Shown here one piece after another: positions 33,206 through 42,934 of a stretch of DNA of 61,360 bases. The notes below the pieces were generated by a model. The model made no database searches, had not been told where the DNA came from, and worked only from the letters and a program-made list of their open reading frames with translations. The translations under genes and the position numbers were made by a program. Source of the stretch: Bacteroidota bacterium (GTDB lineage: Bacteria; Bacteroidota; Bacteroidia; Bacteroidales; JAGONC01); assembly GCA_026391695.1 (NCBI GenBank), contig JAPLDP010000020.1, forward strand, positions 1-61,360, given 5' to 3'. Position 1 is the first letter of the stretch; every line of letters starts with the position of its first letter.

Positions 33206-33988
33206 TTAAACTCCTATCGTTTTGATGACCAGATTAACAAAATTGTAGGGGGGCAACGTCCCTACGTATTTGAACGTCATAAAGCGTCCATATTTTTTAT
33301 CCAAATCATCCACAGCCTTGTCAAACCTAGGTTCGGCGCTGTTTTTAATAAGGAATGCGGCGTTGAGTATCATCAGTTCTCCGTAGTTATTATTTATCTT
33401 CACATCGTCCGCAAGTGGATTTAAAACATCAAGAATAATATTTTTATAATTTTCCGTCTCCATTTTAAGCGCTTCGGCTACCATTTCGCCGATTTTCATG
33501 CGCTGGTAGTGGGTTTTATCCGCAGGCAGGTTCATCAGTTTTCCCCGCAGCGTCCTGATATCTTCGTATTTTTCCACGATGCTTTCGTACATCGGTGCTT
33601 CATGGGCAAGTACTTTGAGCCCCAATTCTTTTTTGCCCTCCATCTTACTAAGCAGGTCGTCGAATTTTTTATAATCCTTTTCGAGGATTCTCAGAATCCC
33701 GGCGTCGTCGTTATGTCCGGAGATGGTCGAAAAGCGAACCGGAAGAACTGTAAATTGTTTCATCACCTCTTCGAGCACGGTTTGATGAGCGATCATGTTT
33801 ACCCTTCGTGCTTCATATTGAATGATGGGCGAATTACTAACTATGGCGCTGATATCTTTAAAATTGATCCCAAAAACCCTGTCGGCGCGTTTTCCGATTC
33901 CTATCGGGCCATAGTCTATCGGGCCGGTATGCCTGATGATCCCATAAATGTATTTGCCTTCTTTCGGTATTTCCAGTTCGTTGCTCAT
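33206..33988 (-). CDS. gas vesicle protein GvpF/GvpL, paralogue 3
   Basis: 260 residues. It starts with KYIYGIIRHTG, and has QFTVLPVRFSTIS, ELGLKVLAHEAPM and the end FKYVGTLPPYNFVNL. This is a full-length two-domain copy with the ferredoxin-like N domain and helical C domain pattern. One base precedes gvpG. Confidence 0.9.
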   Translation of the reverse strand: MSNELEIPKEGKYIYGIIRHTGPIDYGPIGIGKRADRVFGINFKDISAIVSNSPIIQYEARRVNMIAHQTVLEEVMKQFTVLPVRFSTISGHNDDAGILRILEKDYKKFDDLLSKMEGKKELGLKVLAHEAPMYESIVEKYEDIRTLRGKLMNLPADKTHYQRMKIGEMVAEALKMETENYKNIILDVLNPLADDVKINNNYGELMILNAAFLIKNSAEPRFDKAVDDLDKKYGRFMTFKYVGTLPPYNFVNLVIKTIGV

Positions 33989-34011
33989 AAATGCCTTTCA
34001 GTCTGTTAGTT

Positions 34012-34785
34012 TTATAATTCCCATTTTTCAGGAAAAATTTTCAGGTCGATAAAATTAAAGATCGGCAATGGGGCTGTATATACAAAGTCGCTCCGATCCT
34101 GGTATCTGGCGCCAATGTCGGCCATGATGTTATCGAATTCGACCTCCCTCGCGCTGTTCACCAGAAAGGCTGTATTCATAAACATGGCGTCGTTGCTTTT
34201 TTTATTGTGTTTAAACTCGAACACCGATTTCCGGAAAGCATCGATTATTTTTTCGGCTTCATCCTCTTTCTTCTGAATTAATGCATGTTCGACCAATTTT
34301 CCGGCTTCATCAATTTTCGCGTTTTTCTTTTCCTTATCATCAAGTTTCTCTATTTCAGCTCTGATTTTTTGCAGTTCAGCATGCTCCTTGTCGATCTCTT
34401 TGTAAATCATTCCCATATTTTTCCAGGTGCCCCTTACATTGAACTCCACTTTATTTTCGAACTGTTTGAGCAATTCCATAAATTCGCTGTATCGCCGGTT
34501 GAGCAGGTTTCTTATCTCATCGGGAGTTGCCGCTATGGTACCAAACCTGATGGGAAGTACGCTTCTGTATTCCTTCATCACTTCTTCAATCACTTTCTGA
34601 TGAGTAAGAATATTTTCGGGATTAACCACAAACCTGCTGAGCGGATGATCGCTCACCACCATACATAATCCATCGAAACCGATGGTGGTGACAAGATCGC
34701 CGCGTCCGCCTATTCCTATCGGTCCCAAATTGAAGTCGTAATTCGAGGCAATGATGCAGTAAATATATTTTCCGTCTCTCTGCAT
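34012..34785 (-). CDS. gas vesicle protein GvpF/GvpL, paralogue 2
   Basis: 257 residues. KYIYCIIASNYDF at the N terminus, EYRSVLPIRFGTIA, VEFNVRGTWKNM and C-terminal FVYTAPLPIFNFIDL. The final motif has lost the usual GPxPPY. Its start lies one base after the stop of the J-domain fusion gene, implying coupled translation. Confidence 0.88.
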   Translation of the reverse strand: MQRDGKYIYCIIASNYDFNLGPIGIGGRGDLVTTIGFDGLCMVVSDHPLSRFVVNPENILTHQKVIEEVMKEYRSVLPIRFGTIAATPDEIRNLLNRRYSEFMELLKQFENKVEFNVRGTWKNMGMIYKEIDKEHAELQKIRAEIEKLDDKEKKNAKIDEAGKLVEHALIQKKEDEAEKIIDAFRKSVFEFKHNKKSNDAMFMNTAFLVNSAREVEFDNIMADIGARYQDRSDFVYTAPLPIFNFIDLKIFPEKWEL

Positions 34786-34786
34786 G

Positions 34787-35827
34787 CTATTCCTTTATTT
34801 TTACCAAAATTAAATTTTCGATTACTTTTTCTTTAGCTAAAGAGATGTTTTCCTCTTTCGAGGATTGCTTTACTGCCGCTGAATAATCAAGCAGTGTGTG
34901 ATAGGCATTATTGATTCTGTTGAAGTTTTCTTTGTCACCATGGTCCAGACATGCATCGGGATGGAATTCTTTTGCTTTTTCCAGGTATGCCTTTTTAATT
35001 TCATCTTCCGAAACTTCTTCTTTCAGGCCAAGCTCGTTCTTAGCCTGCTCCACCAGTCCGGGATTTAACTCTTTCACTTCGATGGTATAAAAACTATAAC
35101 ACGGCAGCGGACCTACCAATTTGAAATTCAGTGCACCCTCATATTCTTTATCAAGTTGGTCAATTGACTTTTCAAATATTTCATTATTGTTTCTTTTTAG
35201 AAGAAATGCCGTATTGGTAACCATCTGGTCATTCATCACCTCATGTGTTTTTATATCGAAGCTGAATGGTGACAATGAACTCAGGATTTTCTTTTCAACT
35301 TCATTTTTCTTTTCATCCAGTTTATCTTTTACCAATATCCCCACTTTAATTTGTTCAACTTGTGTAAGGAGGTCCCCTTTTTTAAGCATCTCATCTTTCA
35401 TCGCTTTAATTTCGGGATGGTCAGCTATATCTTTAAGGATTCCGGAAAAATCATTCCAGGTTACCACCAAATCAATTTCTGTCAGGTTTTCAATTTTTTT
35501 CAGAGTGTCGATAATTAAGTCATAGCCGTTTTCAAGTATTTTGGAAACCTCTTTTTTAGAGGTCACAATTGTTCCGAGCCGCATGGGGATGATCATAGAA
35601 AATCCTTTCCCCATGAGATTTTCAATAGCTTCCTGATGATGAACAAGAAGGTGTGCCAGCGATTCCCTATCAAAATAATCCAGGTGTGTACTCTCCCCTT
35701 CTGAAACGACGGCAGAAATGTTCTGAAAAGATATGGGATAAATCCCTGAATTATCCAAGGATCGAAATTGATCAGCACCGTAAAAATTCGGAATGATCCC
35801 ATATATGTATATTCCTTTTGCTGGCAT
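34787..35827 (-). CDS. GvpF/GvpL fused to a C-terminal J domain
   Basis: 346 residues. Residues about 5-255 are a normal GvpF/L (IYIYGIIPNFYG, MIIPMRLGTIV, FKLVGPLPCYSFYTIEV). Residues about 265-325 form a J domain with the essential HPD tripeptide (KEFHPDACLDHG) and the FNRINNAYHTLLD helix. J domains recruit Hsp70 (DnaK). The fusion suggests that GvpA clients are handed to DnaK. The 44-bp spacer before its start is made only of octad repeats. Confidence 0.92.
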   Translation of the reverse strand: MPAKGIYIYGIIPNFYGADQFRSLDNSGIYPISFQNISAVVSEGESTHLDYFDRESLAHLLVHHQEAIENLMGKGFSMIIPMRLGTIVTSKKEVSKILENGYDLIIDTLKKIENLTEIDLVVTWNDFSGILKDIADHPEIKAMKDEMLKKGDLLTQVEQIKVGILVKDKLDEKKNEVEKKILSSLSPFSFDIKTHEVMNDQMVTNTAFLLKRNNNEIFEKSIDQLDKEYEGALNFKLVGPLPCYSFYTIEVKELNPGLVEQAKNELGLKEEVSEDEIKKAYLEKAKEFHPDACLDHGDKENFNRINNAYHTLLDYSAAVKQSSKEENISLAKEKVIENLILVKIKE

Positions 35828-35871
35828 GGTTGATTAATTTATGGGTTTATGGGTTGATAGGTTAATGGGTT
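35828..35871. repeat. 8-bp repeat spacer filling stop-to-start gap
   Basis: On the - strand the whole gap from the cdc48 stop codon to the next ATG is TATCAACC/CATAAACC/AATCAACC-type octads. Same family as at 38032-38212. Confidence 0.75.
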
Positions 35872-38031
<2,160 letters not shown>

Positions 38032-38212
38032 TGCTTTGTGGTTTAGTGGTTGATAGGTTTATAGGTTGATAAGTTGATTAGTTTATATGTTAATTGGTTG
38101 ATTGGTTTCTGACAAATATCCTTTACCAGTTTTCTTGCCGTTTGCCAAACTTCCAGATTTTCAAATGAATATTTCATAAACCTTTCAACTTATCAACTTA
38201 TCAACGATCTAC
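38032..38212. repeat. inverted 8-bp repeats around a broken gene
   Basis: On the - strand, TTGATAAG units begin at the arsA stop (38182-38212). The four-helix-bundle remnant follows, then nine TATCAACC/TATAAACC/AATCAACC units running in register to the cdc48 ATG. The arsA stop codon itself lies in the first unit. Confidence 0.8.
38043..38177 (-). pseudogene. truncated four-helix-bundle (23S rRNA intervening sequence) protein
   Basis: The frame starts MKYSFENLEVWQTARKLVKD, the typical N terminus of the four-helix-bundle family encoded by intervening sequences of 23S rRNA and by dispersed copies in Bacteroidetes. After 23 residues it runs into octad repeats and is translated as [19 protein letters not shown] before a stop. 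Full members are about 110-130 residues, so more than three quarters is missing. It is embedded in the arsA-cdc48 spacer. Confidence 0.75.
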
Positions 38213-39145
38213 GCTAAAAAGACACATCCTCAGTAGATTCAATGCTTCCAGCCCTTTAATCTCTTCAGGAAACACCGGCACCGTTACCATATTTAAATCC
38301 TTAAAAGTATCGCCTATCTGCTGTATGTATTTCAGTTGACCAGCCTTTCTTCTTTTACAAAAATCACATCCTTCCGATACCATTACATTGTTCACGATGA
38401 TCTGCCGTGCAAATATTTCAGATCTGCTGAGGTCCGAAAGTAACCTGCCGGTTTCCATAATAGCCATCGACTCGGGGATACATACCGGTATAAATTCACA
38501 TTTGGTATTATCCCGTAACATATTTTCGATTCTTTTTACCGTTTTTTTCAAGCTCAGCAAAAAAGCATCCACCTCATCCTGCTGATAGGTGCCTGAAAAA
38601 CTGGTGATCATAAAGCGGTATTTCCACCTCATTCTGGCAGCAACCTTTATCCATTCATCCAATAATTTAGGAGATGAAATCAGTCGCAATGCATGCCCTG
38701 TTGGCGCCGTATCGACAATATATTTATCATATTCGCCCTCTTCTATAAAATCAATGATGGTTTTAAAGCTCATTACCTCATCGATACCGGGAATAGATAA
38801 AGCCAGCATCTCATCGATGTCTTCATTATCAAGATTTGTGGAAGTTTCAAGAAGCTTTTTCAGTACGTTTAGATGTTCTTTCTTAAACTCTGAAAGCGCT
38901 TTGTCGGCAACAATCTCAATAGCGGTTAAGTTTTCTGAGCCGGCAACTTCCTGAACTTTAAAGCCAATCTGTTGTTCGAGGCAATCCGACACGGAATGCG
39001 CCGGATCGGTGGATATGAGCAGGGTTTTGAAATTTTCAGACAACGCTAAGGCCGTGGCGATGGCACAACTGGTTTTTCCAACACCACCTTTCCCGCCGAA
39101 AATGATGAGTTTAAGGGCGTTGTTTTCTAAACCTGCCAGTGCCAT
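38201..39145 (-). CDS. ArsA/Get3-like ATPase of the gas-vesicle locus
   Basis: 314 residues from the ATG at 39145 (a GTG one codon earlier is possible). It has the deviant Walker A GGKGGVGKTSCA, the switch motif STDPAHSVSD, and a CDFCKRRKAGQL Cys-pair segment like that of Get3/ArsA. Get3 proteins shield and deliver hydrophobic membrane-inserting helices. Here a similar ATPase could shield GvpA-type proteins. No arsenic genes are nearby, so arsenite export is unlikely. It starts within a few bases of the gvpH stop. Confidence 0.88.
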   Translation of the reverse strand: MALAGLENNALKLIIFGGKGGVGKTSCAIATALALSENFKTLLISTDPAHSVSDCLEQQIGFKVQEVAGSENLTAIEIVADKALSEFKKEHLNVLKKLLETSTNLDNEDIDEMLALSIPGIDEVMSFKTIIDFIEEGEYDKYIVDTAPTGHALRLISSPKLLDEWIKVAARMRWKYRFMITSFSGTYQQDEVDAFLLSLKKTVKRIENMLRDNTKCEFIPVCIPESMAIMETGRLLSDLSRSEIFARQIIVNNVMVSEGCDFCKRRKAGQLKYIQQIGDTFKDLNMVTVPVFPEEIKGLEALNLLRMCLFSVDR

Positions 39146-39149
39146 CACA

Positions 39150-39674
39150 TTATTTTTTTATCCTGATCTCAAGGATTCCATTGGTGAATTTGTGTCGTAG
39201 ATTTTGCTTGCTGACTTTTACCGGGAGCAGCATTTCCTTTCGATAACTCCTGTTTTTACTTTTAGCTGAAACTTCAAGGATGTCTTCCTTCAGGTCGATT
39301 TTAAGGTCAGTTTCTTCAATACCCGGCATTTCGGCAATGATCACGATCTCATTCTTTTCATCAAAAATATCGGTAATAGGCTCTCTTTCTTCATCCACTT
39401 TAGGCCCTTCCGGAGTTTTTTTGATGTTACCGAAAGTCTCAACTTTTGGCGAACCTCCAACTGCCGTTGTGATGGTGAAGCCATAAACTCCTTTCATGCC
39501 TTTTTTGAGGTGATCAAGATTGATCTCGCCTTCCTTACTGATTCCACCACTTTCCTCGAGTTTTCCGGCAAGGTCAATTAATTTTTCGATGCCTTTGAAC
39601 AGGCCGCCAAGCCCGAAAAGGTCAAAATCAGCACTCTGATTTTTCCCATTACTTTTGTTTTCTTTTTCGTCCAT
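39150..39674 (-). CDS. gvpH: gas vesicle protein GvpH (Hsp20-like)
   Basis: 174 residues. An N-terminal region (FGLGGLFKGIEKLIDLAGKL) typical of GvpH is followed by an alpha-crystallin domain from about 100 (IVIIAEMPGIEETDLKIDL) and a C-terminal LEIRI motif (I/V-x-I anchor of small heat-shock proteins). Small heat-shock proteins hold unfolded clients. Next gene: arsA-like ATPase. Confidence 0.88.
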   Translation of the reverse strand: MDEKENKSNGKNQSADFDLFGLGGLFKGIEKLIDLAGKLEESGGISKEGEINLDHLKKGMKGVYGFTITTAVGGSPKVETFGNIKKTPEGPKVDEEREPITDIFDEKNEIVIIAEMPGIEETDLKIDLKEDILEVSAKSKNRSYRKEMLLPVKVSKQNLRHKFTNGILEIRIKK

Positions 39675-39795
39675 GTCTTATAGATTAAAGCATTAAATTA
39701 TTTTAAACCTTATTTCTTATCATTTAACTTAAAATCTTAATAATCCCATTTCGCCAAGCATTTAATCCTTTTAAATGACGGATAGGGCTTATAAC

Positions 39796-40329
39796 TTAAA
39801 AGTCACTTTTTGACGAATATAATTGATAATATAAATCAGCATTTTCCACTTTAATAATACCCCGGGCTATAAGTTCAGTATGTTGAGTATTTAATAAATC
39901 AGTTGCCTGCAAACCAGTCTCAGAACAAAATATCTGGATATAAGTATTTACATCATTTTCAGAACCAGGGGCATAAATATTAATAAAATCATTAATAGTA
40001 GTAGTTGAATCTGTCCAAACAGACCTCCCTGTTATCTTTAAATTCAGATCATGCAACAAAGCAGCATATCCTGCTTCTAACGTATTGAATACCCTAAATT
40101 CGCCGGTTTTAAAACATTTTAAATTTCCGGGATTATTATTAAGTAAAGTTAATGATTTATTATTTAAAGTATTAGACAAATCAGGGCTTATAATCTCAGG
40201 ATTTTCCAGTCTTAAAAGATCTGTTTCAAATTCTGATGATTTATTATCCATATTAATATTGTTTCCACTAGTTCGGGGTGTCCCATTCCATGTAAATAAA
40301 AATATCAGTATAAATAATAATCTGTTCAT
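39796..40329 (-). CDS. secreted lysozyme-like (virion-type) protein
   Basis: 177 residues with a signal peptide (about 1-22). Residues about 62-150 resemble the phage-structural peptidoglycan-hydrolase family: NNNPGNLK, FRVFNTLEAGYAALLHDL, TINDFINIYAPGSENDVNTYI. No canonical catalytic Glu of goose- or chicken-type lysozyme is obvious by eye. AT-rich codon use resembles local Bacteroidetes genes rather than the kinases. It lies between gvpJ and gvpH without extra promoter space, so it is likely co-transcribed. It may loosen the wall or be a passenger gene. Confidence 0.6.
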   Translation of the reverse strand: MNRLLFILIFLFTWNGTPRTSGNNINMDNKSSEFETDLLRLENPEIISPDLSNTLNNKSLTLLNNNPGNLKCFKTGEFRVFNTLEAGYAALLHDLNLKITGRSVWTDSTTTINDFINIYAPGSENDVNTYIQIFCSETGLQATDLLNTQHTELIARGIIKVENADLYYQLYSSKSDF

Positions 40330-40356
40330 GTTTTTATGATTATTCCATAATCATGA

Positions 40357-40656
40357 TTAAGCCGAATTAATTTTTGCTTCCAGTTGTTCAAGGCGCTTGT
40401 TTAGTACATCTTGTTTTTCGTTCAGTTCCTTCTCGCGTGCTTTCGTCGAGAGGTAGGTATCCTCCTGCCACCAATTGATGCCCATCTCCATGGCTTTGTC
40501 GACCGAAGCGATCAGCAGCCTGATTTTTATGGTCAGTAAATCAATATCAGCTATTTGTATCTTAATATCACCTGCAATAACGATCCCTTTGTCGAGCACT
40601 CTTTCGAGGATATCGGCGAGGCCGGTCGCTTGAATTGAATGAGTAGGTATAGCCAT
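40357..40656 (-). CDS. gvpJ: GvpA-family protein with coiled-coil tail (GvpJ type)
   Basis: 99 residues. The GvpA-like core (GLADILERVLDKGIVIAGDIKIQIADIDLLTIKIRLLIASVDKAMEMG) is followed by a charged coiled-coil extension (about 65-97) absent from the major GvpA. This layout is typical of GvpJ/GvpM minor proteins that set vesicle shape. It lies 21 bp after the 104-residue gene. Confidence 0.85.
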   Translation of the reverse strand: MAIPTHSIQATGLADILERVLDKGIVIAGDIKIQIADIDLLTIKIRLLIASVDKAMEMGINWWQEDTYLSTKAREKELNEKQDVLNKRLEQLEAKINSA

Positions 40657-40677
40657 AGTGTATTATTTTTTGTATAT

Positions 40678-40992
40678 TCAGTAGTCTATCGACAAAGTTT
40701 TAAATTCCGTTTTCTCCTCATCGCTATTCTTTTTCTTGAATTTTTTCTGTTTAGGATTCAGGACTTGTCCGGTTTTTTCTTCAAAAAACTCCTGAATATC
40801 CTTCAGCCGGCTTTGAATGATCTCAAGCCGCATAAGTATCCTTGACTGTTCATTGCGCAGTCTAGTTCTTTCCTTTTCAAACATGTATTGTTTGATGAAA
40901 TCGCAATCCTGCTTTTCAGGAAGAGCGCTTTTGCAGACGGCGCCCGATGTTTTCACACTGTGGAATCCTTTAATTGGAGGAACGTTTGGCAT
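40678..40992 (-). CDS. coiled-coil gas-vesicle accessory protein, possibly GvpV
   Basis: 104 residues, no signal peptide. The middle helix (about 35-75, EKERTRLRNEQSRILMRLEIIQSRLKDI) resembles the helix of GvpV proteins (EKxRLxxE...RLxxI), and the tail is Lys-rich. Two Cys precede it. Family membership is a guess from pattern, length and locus, since GvpV is poorly conserved. Confidence 0.5.
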   Translation of the reverse strand: MPNVPPIKGFHSVKTSGAVCKSALPEKQDCDFIKQYMFEKERTRLRNEQSRILMRLEIIQSRLKDIQEFFEEKTGQVLNPKQKKFKKKNSDEEKTEFKTLSIDY

Positions 40993-41033
40993 AATATTTT
41001 TTTATTGAGTGATTAAACCATTGTTTTAAGCTA

Positions 41034-41960
41034 TCAGCAATTTTGTTCGATCAGTTCATTAACAATTATTCTTACTTTTTCCTGATTGGTTTTTGAGCCA
41101 ACCCGGCTGGTTTCGGAAGTGAGAATGTCCTGGCAGATTAATCTAAACATTTCGTTATTTTTAGAAGGTGTTGAATTTAAAGTTGCCAGTGTTTTAGCAA
41201 TCATGATGGAACCGCGAATAGTCGGGTCAAATTCTGTTTTCCCCGATTCACGCAAACCCCTTACAATCTTCACAATTTTTTCAGCATCTTCCAGTGAAAG
41301 GTTAGATTTTGCCCTGGTAATCTGTAATTCGGTTTCATAGTCGAAATGGTCGAGGTCCATGGTCACCATCCTGTCGCGCAGGGCATCCTGGGTTCGGTTA
41401 ACGCCGGCATATTCCTCAGGGTTCGAAGTAAAGATGGCGTGAAAATCGGGATGCACTTTCATATAATAATCCTCTTCTTTTCCTGCTGAAGTGGTCATCA
41501 TTCTTTCCTGAAGGATGGGTAACAGGATGTTATTTGCTTCGGCGCGCGAGCGGGTAAATTCGTCATAAATAAGTGTGAAACCATTTTTAACAGCGATCGT
41601 TAAGCGATTGTTCACCCATTTCTTTTCCATGTCCTCCTCAAGTTTATGAACAGAATGGATAAACCTGTCGTCTAATTTTCTGAATCTATAACCCGATTCG
41701 CTGCCAACGAGATCGGAAGTTTTATACTCTGCATCGCCATGAATGACGACCACCGGCCTGCCAATTTTACTTGCCAGGTGCATGGCAATGGTTGTTTTTC
41801 CGGTTCCCGACGGACCCCTGAAATGCACAGGGAAACCTGCTTTTATATAATTAAGACCACGGTTAGTGATGCCTTTAATGTACTTTGTCTCAACAAAATT
41901 GGCCATTTGTTTTGGTTCAAGTACAGTATTTGTTTCATTGTTGCTTATTTTATTCTGCAT
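41034..41960 (-). CDS. gvpN: gas vesicle AAA+ ATPase GvpN
   Basis: 308 residues from the ATG at 41960; a longer frame to 42053 adds 31 residues inside the upstream gene and is unlikely. MoxR-type ATPase with Walker A GPSGTGKTTIA, Walker B FTLIYDEFTR, sensor IFTSNPEEYAGVNRTQDALRDRM. GvpN is conserved in nearly all gas-vesicle clusters and promotes vesicle enlargement. The start overlaps the 74-residue gene by 11 bp. Confidence 0.95.
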   Translation of the reverse strand: MQNKISNNETNTVLEPKQMANFVETKYIKGITNRGLNYIKAGFPVHFRGPSGTGKTTIAMHLASKIGRPVVVIHGDAEYKTSDLVGSESGYRFRKLDDRFIHSVHKLEEDMEKKWVNNRLTIAVKNGFTLIYDEFTRSRAEANNILLPILQERMMTTSAGKEEDYYMKVHPDFHAIFTSNPEEYAGVNRTQDALRDRMVTMDLDHFDYETELQITRAKSNLSLEDAEKIVKIVRGLRESGKTEFDPTIRGSIMIAKTLATLNSTPSKNNEMFRLICQDILTSETSRVGSKTNQEKVRIIVNELIEQNC

Positions 41961-42174
41961 AATTTTTTTCTTTATTATTTGAATAAAACTCCTGAAATTC
42001 AGTTTTGGGCAATTGTTCCATTGCATTTTTCCAGATGGTTCTGGCCTCTTCAATATCCTGTATTATCATTTCCCTTTTATTCACGAATTCTTCCTTGCGG
42101 GTGTGATGCTTCCCCATTGCTTCCAATCGTTTAAGCAAACCTTTCCTAATATTGTTTACGGCATTGTTCATCAT
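41950..42174 (-). CDS. small helical protein coupled to gvpN
   Basis: 74 residues, highly charged and predicted all-helical. It starts MMNNAVNNIRKGLLKRLEAM and ends NNKEKNYAE. No family is recognised. The 11-bp overlap with gvpN implies matched translation. A dedicated GvpN or GvpA partner is plausible but unproven. Confidence 0.6.
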   Translation of the reverse strand: MMNNAVNNIRKGLLKRLEAMGKHHTRKEEFVNKREMIIQDIEEARTIWKNAMEQLPKTEFQEFYSNNKEKNYAE

Positions 42175-42211
42175 AGCTTTACTCTTTTCTTATCTACTAA
42201 AAAAGAAAAAT

Positions 42212-42565
42212 CTAATACCCCAGAGTATAACCATAACCGGAAGAAGAATTACCCCAACCCTTATTGCTTTTCGTTTTGCCCTTGCAAAGTGGACAGGGAT
42301 AGCCATCGATTGATTTTCCTGTTCCCTTGCACTGGGTACAAACTGTATTGCTCTCCCAGGTATTACTTCCTTTCCCCTTGCATACCGGGCACGGGCTTCT
42401 GACTCCCAGCGGATTTTTACCTGTACCCGAACAATAAGCACAAACTACTGCAGGTTCCTCCACTTCAACCTGTCCTGTTTTTGAGCAAACCCGACAGCCC
42501 TCAGATGGATAATAGAAATCCTTCCCCGTTCCTTTACAATATGCACATGTGATTATTTTATTCAT
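42212..42565 (-). CDS. DnaJ-type zinc-finger protein, copy 2
   Basis: 117 residues with six CxxC pairs, several in the DnaJ form CxxCxGTG (CAYCKGTGK, CAYCSGTGK, CTQCKGTGK), enough for three zinc sites; DnaJ itself has four motifs and two sites. There is no J domain. The Gly/Ser/Tyr tail (about 100-117) is unique to this copy. It probably binds unfolded protein or assists disulfide/zinc chemistry for GvpA clients. Paralogue of the next gene upstream. Confidence 0.8.
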   Translation of the reverse strand: MNKIITCAYCKGTGKDFYYPSEGCRVCSKTGQVEVEEPAVVCAYCSGTGKNPLGVRSPCPVCKGKGSNTWESNTVCTQCKGTGKSIDGYPCPLCKGKTKSNKGWGNSSSGYGYTLGY

Positions 42566-42584
42566 GACCTATGTCGAATATGAA

Positions 42585-42899
42585 TTATGAATTGAATCCC
42601 GTGCCCTTGCAACGGGTACAGGGTAAGCCATCGCTTGCCTTTCCTGTTCCCTTGCACCGGTCACAAATAGTATCGCTCTCGCAGTAATTACTTCCTTTCC
42701 CCCGGCATACTATGCACGGGACTCTGGCTCCCAACGGATTTTTACCTGTGCCCGAACAAAAAACACAGGCTACTGCCGGTTCCTCCACTTCAACCTGTCC
42801 TGTTCCTAAGCAAACCTGACAGCCAGATATCGCAGAGAGTAAATCGTAGGGATCCTTTCCTGTTCCATTACAATACGCACATCCGATTTCTTTTGTCAT
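42585..42899 (-). CDS. DnaJ-type zinc-finger protein, copy 1
   Basis: 104 residues. The same six-pair arrangement (CAYCNGTGK, CQVCLGTGQ, CVFCSGTGK, CIVCRGKG, CDRCKGTGK, CTRCKGTG) as the 42212 gene, with which it shares about two thirds of residues. Tandem duplication is clear. With the GvpF-J fusion these proteins supply the separated halves of a DnaJ-like co-chaperone. Confidence 0.8.
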   Translation of the reverse strand: MTKEIGCAYCNGTGKDPYDLLSAISGCQVCLGTGQVEVEEPAVACVFCSGTGKNPLGARVPCIVCRGKGSNYCESDTICDRCKGTGKASDGLPCTRCKGTGFNS

Positions 42900-42934
42900 G
42901 ATTTTCTTTATTATAAAAGAACATCACTCATCTG

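Noticed and set aside
38201-39145. Arsenite export system
   Set aside because: The ATPase lacks arsB, arsR or arsC neighbours and is embedded in the gas-vesicle locus; a Get3/ArsA-like protein-handling role fits better.
39796-40329. A prophage
   Set aside because: Only one phage-like domain protein is present, inside the gvp operon; no capsid, tail, integrase or attachment site was seen.
41961-42053. Longer GvpN start
   Set aside because: The extra 31 residues overlap the conserved-looking 74-residue gene and have no family match; the ATG at 41960 gives the normal GvpN length.
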